From assembly GCA_034509735.1 (NCBI GenBank), contig JACGWO010000013.1, forward strand, positions 13,412,136 to 13,476,135: a DNA stretch of 64,000 bases, in the 5' to 3' direction. Shown here one piece after another: positions 57,317 to 64,000 of this stretch. How positions within the stretch are numbered: position 1 is the stretch's first letter; each line of letters begins with the position of its first letter. Below the pieces are notes generated by a model that was not told where the DNA came from, searched no databases, and worked only from the letters and a program-made list of their open reading frames with translations. Origin of the DNA: Sesamum alatum. Its lineage: Eukaryota > Streptophyta > Magnoliopsida > Lamiales > Pedaliaceae. The position numbers and the translations under genes are program-made.

Positions 57317-57410
57317 TCTCACGAGTCGTGGCACGTTATTGTACTTAAAGGAAACTGCACTATGTCATGAACGAAAAACGGGCTGCTGCTACCTGTCTCA
57401 CGAGTCGTGG
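57317..57410. promoter_or_regulatory. Duplicated TCTCACGAGTCGTGG motif pair in A3 leader
   Basis: Exact copies at 57317-57331 and 57396-57410, 79 nt apart, about 380 nt before gag. Confidence 0.73.
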
Positions 57411-57672
57411 GGGTACCAGTGGGTCTGTGGCTCGGTCGATTGGGTTGGGTCTAACGCCCAATTAACATGATTCGCTTGGAGTCCTCGGGATCATGTGAAA
57501 GGGTGAGGCAATAATCTTGGGAATCTCGTGGAACGAGAATGGTATGGAATACCTCCCATAGGATCTTTTCCATGCGAATCGTAAAAGCGGGGTATGGGAA
57601 AAATCGATGTGGATCCCAAGCCCACTTGGAAAGGATTTCCCGAAAATCACGTTTGAGAGTACCGTGTTTTCG

Positions 57673-57680
57673 TATAAATA
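57673..57680 (+). promoter_or_regulatory. Internal TATA-like box upstream of A3 gag
   Basis: cgTATAAATAgtgggagg, 107 nt before the gag ATG. Confidence 0.45.
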
Positions 57681-57786
57681 GTGGGAGGATTAAATGACTA
57701 AAGTCCATGCATTTAATTATTTTATCAAACCACCATCTTTTATTTACTATTGATCGCGCGCTGTTTTCTAAAATATAGATTTTAAA

Positions 57787-58659
57787 ATGTCTAAGAACCC
57801 ACTTTCCATCATTCTTGAGACAAACAAATTCAATGGAACAAACTACAACGACTGGTTGCGCAATCTCAGGATAGTCCTAGATTACGAGAACCAAGGCTAC
57901 GTCATGGATGAGCCTCTCCATAGGACCTTACCGGAAGGATCCACGCCAGAAGAACGTGAGACGTTCGAGACTTGGCATAAGGATAACCGGAAGGTCCGTA
58001 GCATCATACTTGCTTCGATGACCAATGAGATTCAGAAGCAATATAAAAGGCTAGATGATGTCCCTTCTATTATGGCTCGCCTTAAGGATTGCTATGCAGT
58101 CCCGGACCGGCATACTAGGTATGTCGCGACCAAGGCGTTCTTTGGAACGAAAATGACAGAAGGATCCTCTGTACAAGAGCACGGGGTTAAAATGCTTACC
58201 CTGGTGGAAAAGCTCGAGGACCTAAAGGCAGGTCTCGATAATGAAACGTACATAGATGTGATCCTTCAGTCATTCCCACCCTCCTTTGACCAATTTATCG
58301 TCAACTACAACATGAATGCACTTGAGAACGGCATTCATGAGTTGATCAATATGTTGGTGCAATACGAGGCAACGACTAAGAAGTCCACGCCTTCGTATTG
58401 TTTGGAGGTGCTTCGACTTCTAATACGAAAGGCAAGGGTGCCGGACGTTGGAAGAAGAAGAAAGGGAAGGGAAAGGCCGTCAAAGCAGCTACGAACACTA
58501 AGAGTGTTCCCGTTGCCAAAGAGGGGAAAGGCAAAGGAAAGGGAAAGGTTATCTCCAAGCAACAGTCGAAGGCATATGACATATGTATCAACTGCCGTGA
58601 GAAAGGGCATTGGAAGAGAGAGTGCCCCAAACTCTTCTCGAACCAAGGTATATATGTGA
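57787..58659 (+). pseudogene. A3 Gag
   Basis: Residues 1 to about 203 are normal Gag (MSKNPLSIILETNKFNG, LRNLRIVLDYENQGYVMDEP, VEKLEDLKAGLDNETYIDVI, INMLVQYEATTKKSTPS). The remaining part of this 290-codon frame is out of register and meaningless; the real continuation is the frame starting at 58398. Confidence 0.92.
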
Positions 58660-59792
58660 TTGAGGTTAATATGGTCACTAGTTCTGCCTCTTGGGTATTA
58701 GATACCGGCTGTGGAGCTCACATTTGCAATGACTTGCAAGTGTTGAAAAGAAGCAGAAAACTGGGTAGCGGGGACATGATCCTGAAGCTTGGGAATGGCA
58801 AGGCCATCTCGGCAGAAGCAGTAGGATCCGCCACTCTAGTGATTAGTGATCGTATTAGCATAGATTTAGAGCAAGTTTATTTTGTACCCAATATGATTAA
58901 AAACATCATTTCCATTCCATTGTTGGACAATAGTGGTTATGAGTTTAGAATCAATAAAAATTGCTTTTATTTGATGAGGTGTGGAATTGCTCATCTACTT
59001 GGTACATTGCATAACGGACTCTATATCTTGCAACAAACGAATTTCGTCCTCCATGGACAACACAAACAAAAATTAGATAATAATGGGAACGCACGTCTGT
59101 GGCACGCTAGGCTAGGTCACATATCCCAAGATAGGATGAAAAGGTTGGTAGACTCAAAGAATCTAGAGGTTGGGGACTTGAGCGATCTACCAACTTGTGA
59201 GTCCTGTCTAAGAGGGAAAATGACCAAGAAGCTCCTTGTAGGACAAAGCAGGCTTGCCACAGGTCTGTTGGACTTGGTCCACACAGACGTATGTGGACCA
59301 CTAAGGACGCAGGCCCGAGGTGGGTTCTCCTACTTCATAACCTTCACCGATGATCATTCGCGGTATGGTTATGTTTACCTAATGAGGTACAAGTCTGAAG
59401 CTCTTGAGAGGTTTAAAGAATTCAGACTTGAAGTGGAGAACCAAACCAACTGCAAAATTAAAATCCTTCGGTCGGACCGAGGCGGTGAGTACCTTAGTAC
59501 GGAGTTCCTAGATTATCTAAAAGAACATGGAATAATATCAGAATGGACACCTCCAGGAACACCACAGTTAAATGGTGTCTCTGAAAGGAGGAATCGAACC
59601 CTGTTGGACATGGTTCGGTCCATGATGAGTTTTACCAAATTGCCCTTATCGTTTTGGGGCTATGCACTAGAAACGGCGGCCAAATTGTTGAATTTAGCGC
59701 CTACTAGTGCATTGACCCAAACGCCATATGAGATATGGCACGGCAAGCCTGCATCCTACAACTACTTGAAAGTGTGGGGTAGCCCCGGATAA
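58398..59792 (+). pseudogene. A3 nucleocapsid, protease and integrase
   Basis: 464 codons. Residues 1-60 are the Lys-rich Gag tail, 63-76 the knuckle CINCREKGHWKREC, 102-104 the protease DTG, 236-270 the integrase zinc site (His236, His241, Cys267, Cys270), and Asp297, Asp360 and Glu396 the catalytic triad with 35 residues between the last two. All key residues are present. It stops early at a TAA replacing a Tyr codon after KVWGSPG. Confidence 0.94.
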
Positions 59793-59836
59793 GTCAAGAG
59801 GTTAGTGGGAGATAAGTTAGAATCTAGGTCTAGCTT

Positions 59837-60460
59837 ATGCAGGTTCGTTTGGATACCCTAAAGAAACTGCGGGTTATTACTTTTATGACCCCTTGGAACA
59901 AAAGGTGTTTGTTTCAAGAAATGCAGTATTTTTTGGAGCAAGGCTTCCCGGAGGATATCCAACCTGATGAGCTGATCCTTGAGGAATCAAGTGATGGAAT
60001 CCAGCCATCAGAGGAGGCCGCGGAACCCTCACTTAGAGGATTCAGGATTAACAGTCGAAGGGCTGACCAACCTCGAGAAGTCCAACATACTAGGCATGAA
60101 GGACAGCTTCAGGAACAGCCAGTCCCGGTTCCTGAACCGCCGGCTCCGATACAGTCAGCGCCCACAGTCACCACTGACGTTCCCGTTCTCCATAGGTCCA
60201 CTAGAGAGTCCAGACCTCCAGTGAGATATGGCTTTCTAGGTGCGACCGATCTTTTGGATAATGATCCTAAGACTTATGGAGAAGTGATGTCTGACATCGA
60301 CTCCGGGAAATGGCTTGAGGCCATGAAAGCCGAAATGGACTCCATGAGCGAGAACCAAGTTTGGAGTCTTGTAGATCCACCGAAAGGTGTTAAGCCAGTC
60401 GGCTGTAAGTGGGTCTACAAGCGCAAACTTGGCGTTGATGGAGAAGTCACAAACCTTTAA
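59837..60460 (+). pseudogene. A3 integrase tail and reverse transcriptase start
   Basis: Linker rich in Pro and Gln (QPREVQHTRHEGQLQEQP), VPVLHRSTRESRPPVRYGF, WLEAMKAEMDSMSENQVWSL and WVYKRKLGVDGEV. The frame is lost at an extra A in the codons for TFKARL. Confidence 0.92.
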
Positions 60461-61091
60461 GGCTAGGCTTGTAGCTAAGGGATACACTCAACGACCCGGG
60501 GTCGATTTTGAGGATACCTACTCGCCAGTAGCCATGGCTAAATCCATTCGGATTCTGCTCGCCATAGCAGCATGGTATGACTATGAGATAAGGCAGATGG
60601 ACATGAAAACGGCCTTCCTCAACGGTTTCGTTGAAGAAGAGATCTATATGGATCAACCGCAGGGTTTCACGGTCACTGGAGAAGAGCAGAAAGTCTGTCG
60701 TCTCCAGAAGTCCATCTATGGCCTCAAACAAGCCTCCCGAAGTTGGAACATTCGCTTTGATGAAGTAATACGGGGTTATGACTTCATAAAAAACGAATCC
60801 GACCCTTGTGTATACAAGAAGGTCAGTGGGAGCTCAATAGTGTTCCTAGTGCTTTATGTGGATGACATTCTGCTCATTGGTAATGACATTAGAATGTTAG
60901 GAAACACAAAAGCATGGTTGTCAACCCAGTTTTCCATGAAGGACTTGGGTGAAGCCTCCTACATCCTAGGCATCCAGATTGTCAGGGACAGATCTAAAAG
61001 GATGTTAGGACTCACCCAAAACTCGTATATGGAGAAAGTCCTAAAGAGATATCGAATGGACAACTCCAAAAACGAGGATTCCTTCCAATGA
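60387..61091 (+). pseudogene. A3 reverse transcriptase core
   Basis: FKARLVAKGYTQRPGVDFED, QMDMKTAFLNG (palm Asp), FLVLYVDDILLIGND (YVDD), FSMKDLGEASYILGIQIVRD. The first 20 or so codons are out-of-frame leader. It ends at a frameshift after YRMDNSK. Confidence 0.93.
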
Positions 61092-61224
61092 GGCATGGGA
61101 TCAAGTTATCCAAGAAACAGTCCCCACAGACTGATGAGGAACTTGAAAGGATGAAAGTCATCCCCTATGCTTCTGCCGTAGGTAGAATGCGGTCCACTGC
61201 ACTAGGCCTGACATTGCATACGCT

Positions 61225-61836
61225 TTGAGCGTGACAAGCATATATCAGTCCTGCGGAGGAGAGGCACATTGGAATGCTGTTAAGGGCATCCTTAAGTACC
61301 TAAGGAGGACTAAGGAAATGTTCCTAGTCTATGGCAATGGAGAACTAATTCTGGAAGGCTTTAGCGACGCTAGCTTCCAGTCTGATGACGATGATGCCAA
61401 GTCTCAATCGGGGTACGTATTTAAACTCAATGGAGGAGTAGTAGCTTGCAAAAGTTCCAAGCAAGCAACCATTGCTGACTCCACCACAGAGGCTGAATAC
61501 ATAGCAGCTTCAGAAGCTGCTAAGGAAGCGGTTTGGATGAGAAACTACATCCAAGAGTTGGGTGTGGTGCCTAGCATCGCCGAGCCTGTTGTCATCTTCT
61601 GTGATAACAACGGCGCTATAGCGCAAGCAAAGGAACCGAGATCTCATCACCGTTCCAAACACATTCTTAGACGCTACCATCTTCTTAGAGAAATGGTAGG
61701 AAGAGGTGACGTCCGGATGGACCGAGTTAACTCGGCAGACAACACAGCAGACCCACTAACAAAGCCTATGTCACAGAGCGCTCATACGCAACATCTTGAG
61801 AAGATGGGGATTAAGCATATGGGCAATTGGCTTTAA
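61225..61836 (+). pseudogene. A3 RNase H
   Basis: 203 codons, complete domain: GFSDASFQSDDDDAKS, TIADSTTEAEYIAASEAAKE, VVIFCDNNGAIAQAKEPRSH, VNSADNTADPLTKPM, ending MGNWL. No env-like frame follows; the PPT is 4 bases on. Confidence 0.94.
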
Positions 61837-61840
61837 AGGT

Positions 61841-61852
61841 CAAATGGGAGAT
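61841..61852 (+). promoter_or_regulatory. A3 polypurine tract
   Basis: caaatgggagat directly before the 3' LTR. Confidence 0.82.
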
Positions 61853-63586
61853 TGTTAGAATAGGTGACCATGTAAGCCAATTTTGGCAGGAATATATAAC
61901 CTATGTCTAGACAATTTTTGGTATTTGATAAAAACATTTATGAATAAAGAAGTGAGAATTCATATGGCAATACTTTGTTTACGTTCACTTATGAATAAAA
62001 ACATTTACGCAAACAAAGCCCACGGACTAAGAAACGATTTCGGGGACTGGGGCTACGCTTGGAGGTAGGTCCATGAAATCAGTCTTACCGAATCAGTCTG
62101 AAATCTCCAAGTCAAGGAATCCCGAAAATAGGTACCGGGATTCCCTTTGAGACTTGCACTAAGCATCTGCTGTCGTATTTCATCGACGGGTGACGAAGGT
62201 TGTCTAAGCAGTGTTAGTGGGTCAACATGCTAGGAAGCAGCTGACTGAGGTGACTCGCGGGAACCGTCTTACGGAGGACCTTGAGTATGGTCAGCAAGGT
62301 ATGACGTGTATTCCCGGTTCCAACGGTACAGGCCAAGTCCTTTGACTTGAGGAACTGTTGAGTTTACCTGTGCATCAGGTCTGTATCTTGGATATGGTGA
62401 GAGATTGCCAAAATACTCTTGAGTAGTCATAAGCCATGTCTAGTGCAGCTCGAGTGTAGAGAGTGACAGTAGTTTTCAAGAAAGGATCTGTCTCCTGTCA
62501 AAAGGTATTAACAGTTGAGTCTCATGTATGCTCTGTGTCTTGTCCCTGAAATCTGTGGCCACAGTAACTGAACAGAAGGGAAAGGTTTCCCTTGGGGGGT
62601 TTAGTAAGGACAGACCGACACTTAGGTCCAAAATGGGTACCTGCTTTTTCCGTGCCCTAGACTCTAAGTGATGAGACCGAAGACAGAAGGACAAGTGTAC
62701 TGTTAGAACCTAAATGTTCATTCCCCAATATTTCACCTAGTCTCTAGTGCCATGGACCGTTGCTAGATGGCCACCCATGGTAACGGACGGATTCTAGGAA
62801 TCCGACCAAGTCTAGCTGAATGGTGAACCTAAAGAGTCACACACTATCCACACACACTTAGTATTTAATTTGGAATTAAATATTGGAGTAAAGGAATGAT
62901 TAAATTAGATTTAATCGGGTCCTATATTTTCTTGGAGAAATTAATTCCTTCTATTTGATAAAGGGAATTAAATTAATAAATAGGATTTATTAAAGGGTTG
63001 ATTTAATGGGCTTAGAATAAAAATTAATATTTATTTATTATATTTATTCTTTTAGCCTTTTGGAATATTTAATGGGATTTAAATATTCCATTAAATTAAA
63101 ATCAACGGTTGAGATGGAAAGGGGAGATGGAAGGCTAGGATTTGTTTGACTAGGTCAAACACTAGTTTGACTAGGACTTTGACTAGGTCAAAATCCTAGT
63201 CAAATTAGAGTTCTTAGTGTAGGAGTTTTAAGAGGATTAAACTCCTCCTCTATAAATACCTCTAGCTTCCAACTTTTTGAAGGATGATGATTCTTGAAAT
63301 CACACACACAACACACACTCGTCTCTCCCCTCCTTACCTCTCGTCCGCCCCCTCTCTCTCTACAAGAAAATTGTTTCTTGTTCTTTGTTCTTGGAACATT
63401 AGAACTAAGGAAGATTAGTCCCGTTAATTCATAACGTGTGATTGATCTATCCTCTCCAAAAATACTTGTTCGTTGTGAGCACGACGTGCAAGATACGTGG
63501 GTGGATCGTGTGTCACGATTTGGAGGGTCTCAAGAACGAGATCTCGGTGCAAAACGGGGAACAACGCGTGTAGCCGTTGAAGACGA
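61853..63586 (+). repeat. A3 3' LTR, interrupted
   Basis: Matches 53556 to about 55280. It has a small deletion relative to the 5' LTR near 61990 (cattt block missing) and a TATA box at 63251-63258. At 63586, within the codons-free R/U5 region gttgaagacga, another LTR begins. Confidence 0.93.
63251..63258 (+). promoter_or_regulatory. TATA box in A3 3' LTR
   Basis: TATAAATA in the same context as 54947. Confidence 0.7.
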
Positions 63587-64000
63587 TGTTAGAATAGGTG
63601 ACCAGAAAGTCAATGGTATTGGCTGTTCTGAGAACCATTCGTCAATCTGTGAACAAGTAATATTATGTTAATGAATGTAGTAAGGATTCATAGGCATGAG
63701 TTTGTTGTACTTACTGCTTGCATCGTTACGATGTCACAACAAACGCCCACAGACTGAAATAACATTTCAGGAAATTGGAACTACGCTTGGAGGTAGGTTC
63801 ATGAAATCAGTTTCGCCGAATTGGTCTGAAATACTCCAAGTAAAAGGAATCTCGAGACAGGGCATCGAGAATCCATTTGAGACTTGCACTAAGCATCTGC
63901 TGTCGTATTTCATCGACGGGTGACGAGGATCCTCTAAGCAGTATTAGTGGGTCGGCCTGCTGGGGAGCGGCCGACTGAGGTGACTCGCGGGAATCGTCAT
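63587..64000 (+). mobile_element. LTR of a fourth copia-type family, partial
   Basis: Starts TGTTAGAATAGGTGACC and continues ccagaaagtcaatgg as in families B and C, then the A-like blocks actacgcttggaggtaggt and gcatctgctgtcgtatttc, and the B/C-like ctcgagacagggcatcgaga. It is not closely the same as any other LTR here. Left flank GACGA (63582-63586). The rest is off the window, so solo or full element is unknown. Confidence 0.85.

Larger units (their letters stand above)
55544..57786 (+). other. A3 untranslated leader (about 2.25 kb)
   Basis: GC-rich tract, telo-box hairpin, about 1 kb of AT-rich sequence, the 15-mer pair, TATAAATA box, gag ATG. No host gene is seen. Very long for a copia leader. 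Confidence 0.8.
57787..61836 (+). pseudogene. A3 copia Gag-Pol polyprotein, frameshifted
   Basis: ATG at 57787, stop TAA at 61834-61836. Breaks read against A1 and A2: loss of one A near 58398 (TPSVLFGG becomes frameshifted), Tyr codon TAC to TAA at about 59790 (SPAYVKR), single-base insertions near 59848 and 59930, an extra A near 60448, a short insertion near 61070, and a short deletion near 61185. Confidence 0.93.
53556..63586 (+). mobile_element. Element A3: family A copia retrotransposon, plus strand, 3' LTR interrupted
   Basis: 5' LTR 53556-55521, internal 55522-61852, 3' LTR from 61853, cut at 63587 by another LTR. Inserted into the C0 leader; the left flank AAAAG (53551-53555) would be its duplication, but the right end is off the window. 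It has primer site, GC tract, gag-pol and PPT. Confidence 0.94.

Noticed and set aside
61837..61852. Possible env-like gene after RNase H, as in some long copia elements
   Set aside because: In A1, A2, A3 and B1 the polyprotein stop is followed within 4-16 bases by the polypurine tract and LTR, leaving no room.

Overview
The window is plant nuclear DNA made entirely of nested Ty1/copia LTR retrotransposons. I found no host gene, tRNA or rRNA gene, CRISPR array or prokaryotic feature, and essentially every base can be assigned to one element or another. Evidence for this is copia Gag (UBN2-like), CCHC zinc knuckle, DTG protease, HHCC/D-D-35-E integrase, YVDD reverse transcriptase and RNase H in that order; LTRs of about 2.0-2.2 kb starting TGTT and ending in CA; primer sites (TGGTATCAGAGC) complementary to initiator tRNA-Met; and 5-bp target duplications. 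Long LTRs, a very long leader and one gag-pol frame with no env suggest a BARE/Angela-like lineage (inference). The species cannot be named.

Three main families occur. Family A (LTR about 1.97-2.0 kb): element A1 (12334-22543, minus), A2 (23782-36002, minus), A3 (53556-63586 and beyond, plus) and three solo LTRs (27789-29776; 37401-38337 continued at 48357-48699; 49448-51402). Family B (LTR about 2.2 kb): B1 (38338-48351, plus), an older minus-strand copy B0 (203-2604, 12177-12333, 22549-22561, with its right LTR at 22562-23781 and 36003-36973) and an LTR end at 1-202. Family C (LTR about 2.2 kb): C1 (2605-12171, minus) and an older minus-strand relative C0 (LTR 36974-37400 and 48700-49254; internal 49255-49447 and 51403-53555). 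A fourth LTR type starts at 63587 and leaves the window.

The nesting can be read from target duplications: C1 (GCCTA) and A1 (CGTTC) sit about 160 bp apart in the gag of B0; A2 (ACTTG) sits in the right LTR of B0; a solo A LTR (CAGTG/CAATG) sits in the pol of A2; the B0 LTR lies in a C LTR; a solo A LTR (CCTAG) lies in the same C LTR and was itself hit by B1 (CATCA); another solo A LTR (ATCAC) and A3 sit in C0; the fourth LTR type sits in the 3' LTR of A3.

No copy has an intact polyprotein; A1, A2 and A3 are closest. The most interesting signals are in the roughly 1.7-2.3 kb untranslated leaders: a very GC-rich tract present in all five leaders that reach that point, a telo-box hairpin beside it in family A, a duplicated 15-base palindromic motif at a fixed spacing of about 80 nt shared by all families, and a TATAAATA-like box just upstream of gag. 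Element C1 is also notable: near-identical LTRs around an internal region that looks coding-dead, suggesting mobilisation in trans.
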